Assembly (NCBI RefSeq): GCF_020171745.1 | Contig: NZ_JAIVAH010000006.1 | Coordinates: 87,076-151,075 of the forward strand | DNA length: 64,000 nt | Reading direction: 5' to 3' | From: Prescottella equi | GTDB taxonomy: Bacteria; Actinomycetota; Actinomycetes; Mycobacteriales; Mycobacteriaceae | Shown: in pieces, positions 38,918 to 47,866 of the stretch | Position numbering within the stretch: position 1 is the stretch's first letter | Layout: each line of letters opens with the position of its first letter | Made by a program: the position numbers and the translations under genes | Notes under the pieces: generated by a model | What the model was told of the DNA's origin: nothing | Database searches by the model: none | Seen by the model: the letters and a program-made list of their open reading frames with translations, nothing else

Positions 38918-40162
38918 CTAGTAGGTCGCGGCGCGCGCGGAGACCTTGCCGGTCCTGTCCGCGTGGAACAGGGCGTCGTTGTAGTGGCTGCCCGCGGGCA
39001 CCCAGTCGAACGTCTTGGGCTGCGAGAACTTGTAGTAGAGCACTCGCCGCCCGGCGTCGGGTCCCGTCGGCGGCGGCGTGCTGTGCATGACGTCACCGAA
39101 ATGCACTGTCACATCACCTGGTTCGGTCTCGATCCGCACCAGCGGCACGTCGCCCTCCTCGCCCCACTTCGGCCAGTGCTTGGCATATCGATGCGAGCCG
39201 GCAAGAACCATCAGTTGGCCGTTGGCCGGGTTCGCGTGGTCGAGTTGGACACCGACCTGGATGAGCGGGCACAGCACGGGGTGCCCACCTATGCCGTCGT
39301 CGACATGCCAACCGAGATCGCCGTCGCCCTTGACGATGTCGGAAGACTTGATGAAGACCATCGGACCGTCGAGCCGGTCGTCGCAGACCCGGAAGTCGGC
39401 GTCGACGAGCCGTGCGAGGTCGGTCATCCGCGGCTCGAAGCAGTGCTGCTGGATCACCTCGGAATAGCGACCCAGATAGTTGATCCGCGTGACCACCTCG
39501 GCGCCGGACGCATTGACCGACCACCAGGAGAACGGGTCACCCGGTGTCGTCCGGGAGCGCGCCGACTCGACTTCTGCACCCAACAGCGCAATCTCGCCGG
39601 CGTCGTACACGTTCTTGACATGCAGGAATCCTGCCGTGTCGAGGAAATGGCGCATCTCGTCACGATTCCCGTCCGCGGGAAAGCTGCGGTGCAGATCGAG
39701 CGGCGCGCCGTCACGGTCGACGAGCGTGTCCCGGACCGCGCTCGAATACACCGCGCGACCGCTCAGCAGCGCGCGCGTCGCCGGCTCCCAGCGCTTCCAC
39801 CCCTGCAGCGTCCCGCGCATCACCTCGGCCCGCTCGGTGCGCACGCACCCACTCGCGGTGAGCAATTCGTTCAGATAGGCCGAGAACGTGTCCTCGTCGA
39901 GTTCGACAACGGTGGCCGCATCCGCGTCGCCCGGGACGGCGGAAACACCGTCGGCGGAGGAGATCCACGTGAACGCCTTCCCGCTCGGCAGCCGGAACGC
40001 GATCGCCGGAACACCGTCGAGGTCCGCGACGACCCGGTCCCGGTTTTCTGCATTACGGGCGGGCAAGTCACGGCCGTGGAAAGGGTCGAACGAATGTTTG
40101 GGGAACGAGTCGGCGATCGCCTCGACCCACGGAAGCCTGGTGCCCTGCTCGTCGCTACCCAC
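38918..40162 (-). CDS. Phytanoyl-CoA dioxygenase family Fe(II)/2-oxoglutarate oxygenase with N-terminal extension
   Basis: 414 residues. The C-terminal 250 hold the double-stranded beta-helix with HxD in LGWHVDDGIGG and the distal His in GDVMHSTPPPTG. An Arg that would bind 2-oxoglutarate follows in AGRRVLYYKF. The N-terminal 150 residues (AIAFRLPSGKAFTWISSADG, then an acidic stretch ending in LLSGRAVY) look like a small ligand-binding domain, possibly SCP2-like. The substrate is unknown. It diverges from an IclR regulator across 69 bp that hold an operator-like palindrome, so it is probably that regulator's target. Confidence 0.8.
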   Translation of the reverse strand: MGSDEQGTRLPWVEAIADSFPKHSFDPFHGRDLPARNAENRDRVVADLDGVPAIAFRLPSGKAFTWISSADGVSAVPGDADAATVVELDEDTFSAYLNELLTASGCVRTERAEVMRGTLQGWKRWEPATRALLSGRAVYSSAVRDTLVDRDGAPLDLHRSFPADGNRDEMRHFLDTAGFLHVKNVYDAGEIALLGAEVESARSRTTPGDPFSWWSVNASGAEVVTRINYLGRYSEVIQQHCFEPRMTDLARLVDADFRVCDDRLDGPMVFIKSSDIVKGDGDLGWHVDDGIGGHPVLCPLIQVGVQLDHANPANGQLMVLAGSHRYAKHWPKWGEEGDVPLVRIETEPGDVTVHFGDVMHSTPPPTGPDAGRRVLYYKFSQPKTFDWVPAGSHYNDALFHADRTGKVSARAATY

Positions 40163-40178
40163 TGCACACCCCCGATGT

Positions 40179-40207
40179 CGTGTTACCTTGCAACACGGTC
40201 GTGTTAC
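40179..40207. promoter_or_regulatory. Operator-like palindrome between dioxygenase and IclR genes
   Basis: CGTGTT (40179-40184) and AACACG (40192-40197) form an inverted repeat with a 7-nt spacer. The half-site TCGTGTTAC occurs again as a direct repeat (40178-40186 and 40199-40207). IclR proteins usually bind such sites in divergent promoters. Confidence 0.65.
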
Positions 40208-40231
40208 TCATTCGGGAGCCTAGGAGCCGGC

Positions 40232-40945
40232 GTGTCGACGGTCAAGGAAATCCAGTCGGTGAAGAACGCCTGCCGCGTGCTCGAGGTGATCGCCCGGCGG
40301 CAGCCGATCGGGGTCAGCGACATCGCCCGCTCGACCGGCATCGACAAGAGCGCGACGCACCGAATCGCCGTCACCCTCCACGTGTCCGGCTGGCTGGACC
40401 GCACCGAATCGGGGCAGTGGTTCCTGACCACGCACGTGCTCTCGACGGTGGGCGAGGGCGCGACGACGTCGCTGGTTCAGCGGGCACGAGGAGTGATGGA
40501 GGCCGCCCGGAATCGCAGCAACGAGACGGCGATGCTCGTCGTGCCCGACGGCAACCGACTCATCATCGCGGCCGCCGTCGAGAGTCGGCACAGCCTTCGG
40601 GTCTCGGTGACCGTCGGCTCGGAGATGCAGGCCCGGTCGAGTTCGGCGCTACGTGCCATGGCCCCCAGGCTTTCCGCCACCCAACTCGAGGCCTGGCGCC
40701 GAATCGATCCGGGGCTGACGGACGAACTGATCGAGACGACACGCGCACGCGGTTGGGGAATGAACGACGGCGAGGTCGTCGACGGCACGAAGGCCGTGGG
40801 CGCCGCGCTGTGCGATCGCGGCGGCCTTCCCATTGCCGCACTCGTCCTCGTCGGACCCTCGCATCGGTTCGATCCCGAGCGGATTCCCGAACACGGTGCG
40901 CTCGTCGCCGGACTTGCCGGGCGGTGGAACGACGGCAGCACGTGA
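40232..40945 (+). CDS. IclR-family transcriptional regulator
   Basis: 237 residues. An N-terminal winged helix-turn-helix (about 8-70: KNACRVLEVIARRQPIGVSD, SATHRIAVTLHVSGW) is followed by the IclR effector domain. GTG at 40232 is chosen because TAGGAG lies 5 nt upstream. The effector domain is somewhat short compared with the usual 250-270-residue proteins. It diverges from the phytanoyl-CoA dioxygenase gene and probably controls it and itself. The effector is unknown. Confidence 0.88.
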   Translation: MSTVKEIQSVKNACRVLEVIARRQPIGVSDIARSTGIDKSATHRIAVTLHVSGWLDRTESGQWFLTTHVLSTVGEGATTSLVQRARGVMEAARNRSNETAMLVVPDGNRLIIAAAVESRHSLRVSVTVGSEMQARSSSALRAMAPRLSATQLEAWRRIDPGLTDELIETTRARGWGMNDGEVVDGTKAVGAALCDRGGLPIAALVLVGPSHRFDPERIPEHGALVAGLAGRWNDGST

Positions 40946-40988
40946 TCGGTGCCGGTGTGGGCGTCCCACACCGGCACCGGTGGTGTTC

Positions 40989-41795
40989 CTAGGCGTCGGT
41001 CCCGCGCCGTTTCCCGTGGAACCGGCCGAGCACCTGGGGCAGCGGCGGCCACGGCCAGTGCTGCCCGAGGCGTCCCCGCACCCGCAGGAAACCGAGACCG
41101 AGCACGAGCCCGAAGATCAGGTGTCCGATCAGCGACAGCGTGATCGTCGTCGGGGTCAGCGGGAACATCTCGTGCTGACCGTGTGGCGACAGCGCCACCG
41201 TTCCGATGAGTCCGGCCCACACGGGGAACACCGCGCCGGCGACGAACGCGAGCAGGACGGTGCGGCGGGAGCGGTGCTGGAGTCCGAGCGCGAGGGCGAT
41301 GAGGAAGAACGCGATGCCGATGCCGCCGCCGTCACCGAAGTAGCGCCACAGGTAGCCGACGATCGCGCCGGTCTGGGTGTCGGTCCCCGAGTGCAGCCAG
41401 GTGCCCATCTTCGGGATGAAGTCGTCCCACAGGCCCAGCAGATACACGGTGTCGAGGCGGAACACGTCGTAGACGAGACAGGCGAACATCCCCCAGCCGA
41501 GGCCGTAGCCGACGATGCGGTCGATCGGGTGCGGGGCGATGACGCACAGCACGACGAGGACGGCGGCGAGCGGAATGATCACCAGCGCGCCGGTGGCGTT
41601 CATCGACACGACGCCGAACACCTGCGCGGAGATCGCGAGGAGCGGCAGGGACGCGAGCAGCAGGTACAGCCCGATCCGGGCCAGGGTCCAGTGATGCCGG
41701 ACCGGCTTCCCGACGGAGTCTGCGGCGGGCAGGGTGGCTTCCTGCGGCCCGTGTTCGTGCACGTCGGGGATGGTGGTGCCGGGGATACGGAGCAT
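40989..41795 (-). CDS. Polytopic membrane protein of unknown function
   Basis: 268 residues from the ATG at 41795, preceded by AAAGGAA. A 35-residue cytoplasmic start is followed by about seven hydrophobic segments (for example IGLYLLLASLPLLAISAQVF, ALVIIPLAAVLVVLCVIA). The loop DDFIPKMGTWLHSGTDTQTG is probably outside. The tail is Arg-rich. The family is not recognised. It lies downstream of, and on the same strand as, the TetR gene, separated by about 130 bp. Confidence 0.7.
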   Translation of the reverse strand: MLRIPGTTIPDVHEHGPQEATLPAADSVGKPVRHHWTLARIGLYLLLASLPLLAISAQVFGVVSMNATGALVIIPLAAVLVVLCVIAPHPIDRIVGYGLGWGMFACLVYDVFRLDTVYLLGLWDDFIPKMGTWLHSGTDTQTGAIVGYLWRYFGDGGGIGIAFFLIALALGLQHRSRRTVLLAFVAGAVFPVWAGLIGTVALSPHGQHEMFPLTPTTITLSLIGHLIFGLVLGLGFLRVRGRLGQHWPWPPLPQVLGRFHGKRRGTDA

Positions 41796-41928
41796 GTGGC
41801 GGGTTCCTTTCGGTCGCGGGACCTCTCTCGACGCGTAGTCGATTTCCGAGATCCAGCGTCCGCCGGCCGACGCCGCGCAAATAGGCCCCCGAGGGGTCGG
41901 GATGGCTACCCCTGCCGCGCCCCGACGC

Positions 41929-42525
41929 TCAGCGCGGGGCCAGGTTTCGCAGGGCCAGCTCGAGAACCCGATGCATGTCGTCGGCGTCGTAGGCACTCCC
42001 GGACTCACAGGTCCGGCCGGCCACCAGATGATCGGACAGCGCCAGTCCGTGCAGAAGAACCCAGAGCAGCGGCCCGACGTCCCGGATGTCGTCGGCGATG
42101 AGGGCGCCGTTCTCTTGCGCCTCGACGACCAGTTCGTTGAAGTGCCGGTTGAAGTCGGCGGCGGCATCCGCCAGCACCGGACTCGGCCTGAAGGCGTAAT
42201 CACCGCCGAACGCGAGGCGGTAGTGGTTCGGGTACTCCCACGCGACGCGGACGTAGGCGGCGCACGCGCGGAACAGTGGGGTGCCGCCGGACTCCGTGTC
42301 CGCGACGGCCCGCTGCATCTCCCCTTCGAGGAACGTCAGGTTCTCGGCCACCACCGTGCTGAGCAGGTCGTCCTTGTCCTCGAAGTGCCGATAGGGCGCG
42401 GTCCGGGAGACGTCGGCCGCAGCACCGACCGCCCGCAGCGTCACGTTCGCCGGTCCGCCCCGCGCCAGCAGGTCGCCGGCCGCAGCAATGAGGGCCCGGC
42501 GCGTATCACGGGTTCTGTCCAGCAC
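41929..42525 (-). CDS. TetR-family transcriptional regulator
   Basis: 198 residues. The N-terminal helix-turn-helix includes VTLRAVGAAADVSRTAPYRH followed by FEDKDDLL, and the C-terminal ligand domain is of the TetR_C_33-like type. The GTG at 42525 is my choice of start. The open frame extends to a TTG at 42561, but that codon sits inside an operator palindrome, so it is unlikely. The GGGAG touches the GTG, so the message may be leaderless or weakly translated. It diverges from the pentapeptide-repeat gene. Confidence 0.85.
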   Translation of the reverse strand: MLDRTRDTRRALIAAAGDLLARGGPANVTLRAVGAAADVSRTAPYRHFEDKDDLLSTVVAENLTFLEGEMQRAVADTESGGTPLFRACAAYVRVAWEYPNHYRLAFGGDYAFRPSPVLADAAADFNRHFNELVVEAQENGALIADDIRDVGPLLWVLLHGLALSDHLVAGRTCESGSAYDADDMHRVLELALRNLAPR

Positions 42526-42544
42526 CTCCCGACAATAGAAGGAG

Positions 42545-42587
42545 GTTGACGCCGTCAACAAGACGACGCTACGTTGACGGCGTCAAC
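42545..42587. promoter_or_regulatory. Tandem 15-bp palindromic operators
   Basis: Two near-identical perfect palindromes: GTTGACGCCGTCAAC (42545-42559) and GTTGACGGCGTCAAC (42573-42587), with centres 28 bp apart. They fill the gap between the TetR gene and the pentapeptide-repeat gene, as expected for a TetR dimer repressing both. Confidence 0.85.
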
Positions 42588-42625
42588 CTGACGCCGCGGT
42601 TCTTCGTCACCTACACGGAGGCTCG

Positions 42626-43201
42626 ATGACATCGACATCGCAGACACATGCCCTCGACCTGCTCCGATCCGACGTCGGGGCTTGGAATTCTCTGCGCACC
42701 AACGGTATTTCCGCAGATATGACCCTCGTCGATGCCGACCTGGCCGGCTCCGATCTGGCGGGCGCGAACTTGGCGGACGCCGATCTCACGGGCGCGGACC
42801 TGTCCGGAGCCGACCTCTCCGGCGCGAACCTGTCGGGCGCGAACCTGACCTCCGCCGAATTCGTCGGCGCAGACCTGACGAGAGCCGACCTCGCGGGCGT
42901 CACGGCTCACGACGCCAATTTCACCGGCGCATACCTGACGAGGGCCTCGCTGCGCGGCGCCGATCTGACGATGGCCTACCTGACGTCGACCTATCTGGGG
43001 CACGCCGATCTCACCGGCGCCGACCTCTCGGGGGCCTACATGACCGGCGCCTACCTCGGCGACGCCGACCTGACCGCCGCGACACTGATCGGGACCTACC
43101 TCGGCAAAGCCAACCTGACCGGGGCCGACATCGGCACCGCCGTCCTCGACGGCGCCGACCTCACCGACGTCACGTTCCCGGACGGCACGGAGCGCGACTG
43201 A
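42626..43201 (+). CDS. Pentapeptide-repeat protein (MfpA/Qnr-like fold)
   Basis: 191 residues. After about 30 residues the chain is made of A(D/N)LxG-type pentapeptides almost to the end, about 30 repeats (for example [20 protein letters not shown]), predicting a right-handed quadrilateral beta-helix. Length is close to mycobacterial MfpA (about 183 residues), which mimics DNA and protects gyrase from fluoroquinolones. That function is only a possibility, since many pentapeptide proteins do other things. Control by the adjacent TetR through two palindromes suggests it is induced by a small molecule. Confidence 0.85.
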   Translation: MTSTSQTHALDLLRSDVGAWNSLRTNGISADMTLVDADLAGSDLAGANLADADLTGADLSGADLSGANLSGANLTSAEFVGADLTRADLAGVTAHDANFTGAYLTRASLRGADLTMAYLTSTYLGHADLTGADLSGAYMTGAYLGDADLTAATLIGTYLGKANLTGADIGTAVLDGADLTDVTFPDGTERD

Positions 43202-43212
43202 CCGGCGCGGGC

Positions 43213-44631
43213 CTACGCCGCTCCCTGAAGCCCCGGCATGAGGGCACGCAATTCGGGCCGCCACTTCTCGAGGCGCGAAGGAAAGCAGGTGGCGAGAAGT
43301 TCCACCATCACCGCGGGCGCGATCGATGCGCCCGGTGACGCGCCGAGCAGACCGGCGATGGATCCGTCGGCGCCGGTGACGAGTTCGGTCCCGAAGGTCA
43401 GGACACCGACCTTCCGAGGGTGGGGTTTGATCAGCTGGGCGCGCTGTCCTGCCTGCACCAACTCCCAGTCGACTGGGTTCATCTCCGGGTAGAAATGCCT
43501 CAGCTGAGCGAACTTTCGCTTCCTCGACGACAGCAGCTCGCCCATCAGGTAGCGGACCAGCGGCAGGTTCTGGACACCCACCGCCAGCAGAGGCCCGATG
43601 TTGCGGGGCCGGATCGTGGTGAACAGATCGGTGAGCCGGCCGTGTTTGAGCAGCCTGGTGCTGAAGGTCGCGTACGGGCCGAACATCAGCGACGGGCGGC
43701 CGTCCACGACGCGTCGGTCGAGGTGCGGCACGGACATCGGCGGGGCGCCGACGGCGGCCTGGCCGTAGACCTTCGCGTCGTGCATCGCGACCACGGAGGG
43801 AGCCGAGGTGCGCAGGAACTGTGCACCGATCGGGAACACCGCGTAGCCGCGAACCTCCGGGATCCGCGCCTTCTGGAGAAGTTTGAGCGCACAGCCGCCG
43901 GCACCGACGAATACGAACCGCGCCGAGATCGAGAAGCGCTCTCCCCCAAGCCGGTTCCGACCCGCAACTCGCCACAGGCCGCCGTGACCACGCCGGAGCA
44001 GGGTCACCTCGTGTCCCACCCGAACGTCGGCGCCGCGGGCCGCGGCCACCCCGATCAGCGCCCGGGTCAGCGCGCCGAAGTCGACGTCGGTCGCCTCCTC
44101 GTAGCGTGTCGCCGCCACCGGCAGGGACCGGTCCCGCCCCTCCATCAGCAGGGGTGCCCACTCACGAATCACGTCGGGGTCCTCGCTGTACTGCATCGCG
44201 GAGAACAGCGGCGAGCCTTGCAGGGTGGTGAACCGGCGACGTAGGTAGGTCACGTCGCGATCTCCGAACACGACGTCCATGTGCGGCGTCGGGCTGACGA
44301 AGGACGATGCAGTCGGGATGTCACCGGACTCGTCGAGCGACGCCCAGAACTGGCGGGAAAGGTGGAACTGGCGCCCGATCTCCTCTGCCCGGGCCGGATC
44401 CTCCGGGTCGGGCATGTAGTTCAGTTCGCACAGGCCCGCATGCCCGGTGCCGGCGTTGTTCCACGGACCCGAACTCTCCCCCGCGAGCGCATCCAGACGC
44501 TCGAGCACGACGATCGACCAGTCGGGCTGCAGTCGGGCGATCAGCGCACCGAGCGTCGCCGACATGATCCCGCCGCCGATCAGCACGACGTCGACAACCT
44601 CTCCTGCCCTTGCCGATTCATTGCCGCTCAT
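43213..44631 (-). CDS. mqo: Malate:quinone oxidoreductase
   Basis: 472 residues. The N-terminal FAD-binding segment is VDVVLIGGGIMSATLGALI and the Mqo signature GESSGPWNNAGTGHAGLCEL follows. It oxidises malate to oxaloacetate at the membrane, passing electrons to quinone, as a TCA-cycle step. ATG at 44631 follows GAGGAAGG. It is slightly shorter than the usual 490-500 residues. It diverges from a LysR gene (94 bp apart), which may regulate it, and ends 11 bp from the pentapeptide gene's stop. Confidence 0.92.
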   Translation of the reverse strand: MSGNESARAGEVVDVVLIGGGIMSATLGALIARLQPDWSIVVLERLDALAGESSGPWNNAGTGHAGLCELNYMPDPEDPARAEEIGRQFHLSRQFWASLDESGDIPTASSFVSPTPHMDVVFGDRDVTYLRRRFTTLQGSPLFSAMQYSEDPDVIREWAPLLMEGRDRSLPVAATRYEEATDVDFGALTRALIGVAAARGADVRVGHEVTLLRRGHGGLWRVAGRNRLGGERFSISARFVFVGAGGCALKLLQKARIPEVRGYAVFPIGAQFLRTSAPSVVAMHDAKVYGQAAVGAPPMSVPHLDRRVVDGRPSLMFGPYATFSTRLLKHGRLTDLFTTIRPRNIGPLLAVGVQNLPLVRYLMGELLSSRKRKFAQLRHFYPEMNPVDWELVQAGQRAQLIKPHPRKVGVLTFGTELVTGADGSIAGLLGASPGASIAPAVMVELLATCFPSRLEKWRPELRALMPGLQGAA

Positions 44632-44725
44632 GGGGTGTGCCTTCCTCGTCGGGGACGCTCGACCCCAGAGTCCTCCCACAAGACCAATCCGTCCAATGAG
44701 CAAATCGTCGCTATATGATCCGAAA

Positions 44726-45679
44726 ATGGAACGGTTTCTGGCGGACGAGGCCGCCGCCACTACCCCACTGCTGGCGGCCTTCGACGCCGCCGCGAGAGAA
44801 GGCCACATCACCCGCGCCGCCGAACTGCTCGGCGTGCCGCAGTCGTCGCTGAGTCGCCGACTGAAGACCCTCGAACAGATCCTGGGCGTTCCTCTGTTCC
44901 AGCCCGCCGGGCGACGCGTCGCTCTGACTCCGGCGGGCCGCGAATTCCACGAACGCACGCGCGATCTGGTGTGGACGCTGGACGACGCCATCGCCGCGGT
45001 GCGCAGTCATGCCGATCCGGACGGCGGACTGGTGCGGTTCGGATTCCCGCTCACCCTCGGACCGGTGAGCATCCCGTCGCTGCTGGCCGAGTTCCATCGC
45101 ACCGCACCGCGGATCCGACTGCATCTGGTGCAGGCGCACGGCGAGGCGCTTGCCGCGATGGTGCGCGACGGACGCCTCGATCTCGCGGTGATGATCCCGC
45201 CGCCCGACGACCTCCCCGTGACGGTCCTGGGGCACCAGCACCTGCTGCTGCACGTTGCGCCCGGCCACCGACTGGCCCGTCGGGCGCGGGTCGCACTGAC
45301 CGAACTGGAAAGCGAGCACTTCATCGCCAGCCCGCCGTCGTTCCATCTGCGCGGGTATCTCGACTCCTGTTGCGCCGACGCCGGATTCACCCCGCAGGTG
45401 ACGTTCGAGATCAGTGAGTTCGAGACGATCCGCGCCCTCGTCGCGCAGAACCTCGGCGTCGCCGTGCTGCCGGCCGCGGAAACCCCGCATCCGGATCTGG
45501 TCGCGATCCCGCTCACCGGCGTCGGCTCCCGCACGATCGGTCTCGCCACCGGAAACCTCCGGCCGACGGGACCCGTTGCCCGCCTGCACGATCACATCAC
45601 CGATCGCGCCCCGACCTATCTCACCGGCCGCAATCAGTGGAGCGGACCGGGAGGTGCCTCAGCTTCCGAACGACAGTGA
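44726..45679 (+). CDS. LysR-family transcriptional regulator
   Basis: 317 residues. The N-terminal helix-turn-helix is HITRAAELLGVPQSSLSRRL followed by KTLEQILGVPLF, and the substrate-binding domain covers about 95-300. The ATG at 44726 is preceded by TATATGATCCGAAA, where TATGAT resembles a -10 element, so the message may have a very short leader. It diverges from mqo and probably senses a related metabolite. Its 3' end overlaps the convergent protease gene by 21 bp. Confidence 0.9.
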   Translation: MERFLADEAAATTPLLAAFDAAAREGHITRAAELLGVPQSSLSRRLKTLEQILGVPLFQPAGRRVALTPAGREFHERTRDLVWTLDDAIAAVRSHADPDGGLVRFGFPLTLGPVSIPSLLAEFHRTAPRIRLHLVQAHGEALAAMVRDGRLDLAVMIPPPDDLPVTVLGHQHLLLHVAPGHRLARRARVALTELESEHFIASPPSFHLRGYLDSCCADAGFTPQVTFEISEFETIRALVAQNLGVAVLPAAETPHPDLVAIPLTGVGSRTIGLATGNLRPTGPVARLHDHITDRAPTYLTGRNQWSGPGGASASERQ

Positions 45680-46948
45680 GCCGGAGCCGCTCGGCAGTCC
45701 CGGAACCGGCACCGGGGCCGGGACCGTCTCGATCTCGCAGCTCGGTGAGCTCGGGACGCCCGCCGGATTCTTGGCAGTGCGCAGGGTGACACACCCGTCC
45801 GCCGCCTGGTTCACCCTGGACAGGACGGCCTGGATCGGGATCCCGAAACTCATCATCTCCACCGAACTGTCGGCTTTCGCCGTCGCACAGTCCCGGTAGT
45901 GCGAAACACTCGATCCGCTGGTGATGCCGAGCGCGAGCGTGCCGGTGACGATTGCGCCACCACTGTCGCCGCCGAGCGTGCAGGCGGTGGTCGAGAACCC
46001 GCGCACGTTCCAGCTCTCGCCGCCGTCCCCACCGAGGACAGTGTTGTAGTCCGCGTAATCGATCGTCCCGCACGTGTAGCCGGACGTCTGACCCGACTTG
46101 CACGCCGGAGCCCCGGACACCGGGACGGCGATACCGGTGATCGTGAGGGTGCTGCCGTTCCCGCCTCGGACCGCCGGCTGACCGAGACCGGTGGTCGTGA
46201 CGGCGTCGGAGGCCAGCCCGATCACGGAGTAATCCAGGTTCCCGCCCTCGTCACCGATGCCCGACTCCGCGAAACTTCCCACCGATCTGCTGTTTCGGAG
46301 GTCCCCGGCCTTCGGCTCGTACACCCCCGCCGCATCCGGCGTCCCCGCCGCGGGGCGGTTCGGATCGCAATGACCGGCACTGAGCGCCAACGGATTGCCC
46401 GCGGTGTCGGCCGCGGCGAACCCGAACGAGCAGATGAGATACGACGGCGCGGAAGCGAGCGGCTGGGCGGCGGTGATGTAGCCGTCGCCGCCGATCGGCG
46501 TCGTGCCGGTCGCGACGTGGAAGCTCGGCGGCGGCGCCGACCGCCGATTCGGCACCGCCGACTGCATGTCCAGGCCGCTGGTCGAGAGCGGAACCATCTG
46601 GGCGCGGTATCCGGCCGCAGCGACGCGGTCCGCCGCCGCCTGCGTCGTGACAGAGACGGTCGGCGTCCCGTCGGGTGCGAGCCACGCACTGCCGACCCCA
46701 CCCGAATCCGATCGACGCAGCTCGCTCGCATATGCGGCAACCTGCTGTGCGGCGGCGGCCCGGTCCAGGTACTCCTGCGGCGTCATGTTCAGGTCACGCT
46801 GCAGTGCCACGACGAGGTCGGCCGGCAGCGCAGCCGACGACTGCTGAGCAGATGCGGGTGCGGCCTGCCCGGTCCCGGTGGTCGACAACGCCGCCGCCGC
46901 GATCGCGGTGCCGACAACAGCAGCGGAACGCACGAGCCTCGAACGCAT
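45659..46948 (-). CDS. Secreted chymotrypsin-fold serine protease (S1, streptogrisin-like)
   Basis: 429 residues. A signal peptide (MRSRLVRSAAVVGTAIAAAA, AxA near 30) is followed by a pro-region of about 100 residues and the protease domain. The triad is visible: His in LSAGHCD (near 193), Asp in GNLDYSVIG (near 239) and Ser in LGGDSGGAIV (near 328). Paired Cys around the His and Ser sites fit disulphides of the family. The C-terminal tail is Pro/Gly/Ser-rich. It is exported and probably self-processing. It could feed on peptides or mature surface proteins. Confidence 0.9.
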   Translation of the reverse strand: MRSRLVRSAAVVGTAIAAAALSTTGTGQAAPASAQQSSAALPADLVVALQRDLNMTPQEYLDRAAAAQQVAAYASELRRSDSGGVGSAWLAPDGTPTVSVTTQAAADRVAAAGYRAQMVPLSTSGLDMQSAVPNRRSAPPPSFHVATGTTPIGGDGYITAAQPLASAPSYLICSFGFAAADTAGNPLALSAGHCDPNRPAAGTPDAAGVYEPKAGDLRNSRSVGSFAESGIGDEGGNLDYSVIGLASDAVTTTGLGQPAVRGGNGSTLTITGIAVPVSGAPACKSGQTSGYTCGTIDYADYNTVLGGDGGESWNVRGFSTTACTLGGDSGGAIVTGTLALGITSGSSVSHYRDCATAKADSSVEMMSFGIPIQAVLSRVNQAADGCVTLRTAKNPAGVPSSPSCEIETVPAPVPVPGLPSGSGSLSFGS

Positions 46949-47071
46949 ATCGCCCCTTCGGTGGGTGCCGTCAATAGGTGACCGCACCCCGCCGCGGGTC
47001 GACGACCTCGGCGCCGAGCGGCAGAGCAAAGATACGACATAACGCCAGGTCTGTACGGCGGTTCGGCGGGG

Positions 47072-47671
47072 TCAGTTCCGCGACGGACGCAGCAGGTCCT
47101 CGACCATCCGTCGGCCGAGGTGGATCGGCTCCTCCGAATGCGTGAACTTGGATCCGGCGAGCGCGCCGTCGTAGATCAGCTGGACCCGCGCTGCGACCGC
47201 ATCAGGGTCCGCGATGGAGCCCGCGGCGAGGTTCTCGACGATGCGCTCGAACACCCACTGCCGGTGCGCCTGCACCGGCGCGAGCATCGGCACCTCGTCC
47301 CCCGGGAACTCGGTGGCCGCGTTGAGGTACTGGCATCCCCGGAAATTGCGCACCGGCGCGGACGCCGCGGCCAGCTCGAAGAAGGCGAGGATCCGGTCGA
47401 GGGGCTCCGCGATGTCGGCGACGGCACCCTCCCAGCGGGTGCGGTCCCGGACGTCGAGCGCCTCCAGATACGCGTGCACGAGTCCGTCCTTGGACCCGTA
47501 CGACGAATACAGGCTGGCCTTCGCGACGCCGGATTCGGCGAGGATGCGATCGATCCCGACGGCGCGGATCCCGTTGACTGCGAACAGTTCCGTCGCGGTC
47601 GCGAGCAGTCGCTCGGCCGGTGACGCCCCGTCGTTCCGGGTCGAGTTCCGCAGCTGCAGGGATGGAGACAC
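47072..47671 (-). CDS. TetR-family transcriptional regulator
   Basis: 199 residues from a GTG at 47671. The helix-turn-helix is IDRILAESGVAKASLYSSYG followed by SKDGLVHAYLEAL; the C-terminal half is a TetR_C domain. The GTG lies about 40 bp from a long palindrome (47712-47733), which also overlaps the promoter of the divergent leader-peptide/sulfur operon. It probably represses itself and that operon. Confidence 0.88.
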   Translation of the reverse strand: MSPSLQLRNSTRNDGASPAERLLATATELFAVNGIRAVGIDRILAESGVAKASLYSSYGSKDGLVHAYLEALDVRDRTRWEGAVADIAEPLDRILAFFELAAASAPVRNFRGCQYLNAATEFPGDEVPMLAPVQAHRQWVFERIVENLAAGSIADPDAVAARVQLIYDGALAGSKFTHSEEPIHLGRRMVEDLLRPSRN

Positions 47672-47711
47672 CAGGACAGCGTAGCGACCCCACCCACGCC
47701 AGTTCACAAGA

Positions 47712-47742
47712 GTAGACAGACAGGTCTGTCTACGCCTAGACT
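47712..47742. promoter_or_regulatory. TetR operator palindrome and promoter of the sulfur operon
   Basis: GTAGACAGAC (47712-47721) and its exact complement GTCTGTCTAC (47724-47733) are separated by AG. A TAGACT -10 element (47737-47742) follows at once, placing the transcript start near 47749-47750, at the GTG of the leader peptide. A repressor on the palindrome would block the -35 region. Confidence 0.75.
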
Positions 47743-47749
47743 GCTGGCC

Positions 47750-47836
47750 GTGACCCGCAGCTTCCTGACCCGCCGCCTGCACCTTGATCTGGTGCGGGTC
47801 GCCGGCGCTGCGTGTCGTCGTCCCATGATGCGCTGA
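47750..47836 (+). CDS. Leader peptide, 28 aa (Cys-codon attenuator type)
   Basis: A short frame, GTG to TGA, beginning MTRSFLTRRLHLDLVRVAG and ending with ACRRPMMR. The pattern LTRR-x-H-x-DL-x-RV followed by a Cys near the end is that of the actinobacterial 'putative leader peptide' family, which I know from upstream of sulfur-assimilation and organosulfur genes. There, ribosome stalling at Cys codons is thought to sense cysteine. The GTG coincides with the predicted transcript start, so it would be leaderless. A hairpin at 47867-47888 follows. Here only one Cys codon is present (residue 22). Confidence 0.8.
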   Translation: MTRSFLTRRLHLDLVRVAGAACRRPMMR

Positions 47837-47866
47837 TCTCAGCGACCCCGGACCCGCCTGTCCGCC

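Noticed and set aside
42526..42561. TTG start for the TetR gene at 42561
   Set aside because: It falls inside the 42545-42559 palindrome region; translation starting there is unlikely for an autoregulated TetR.
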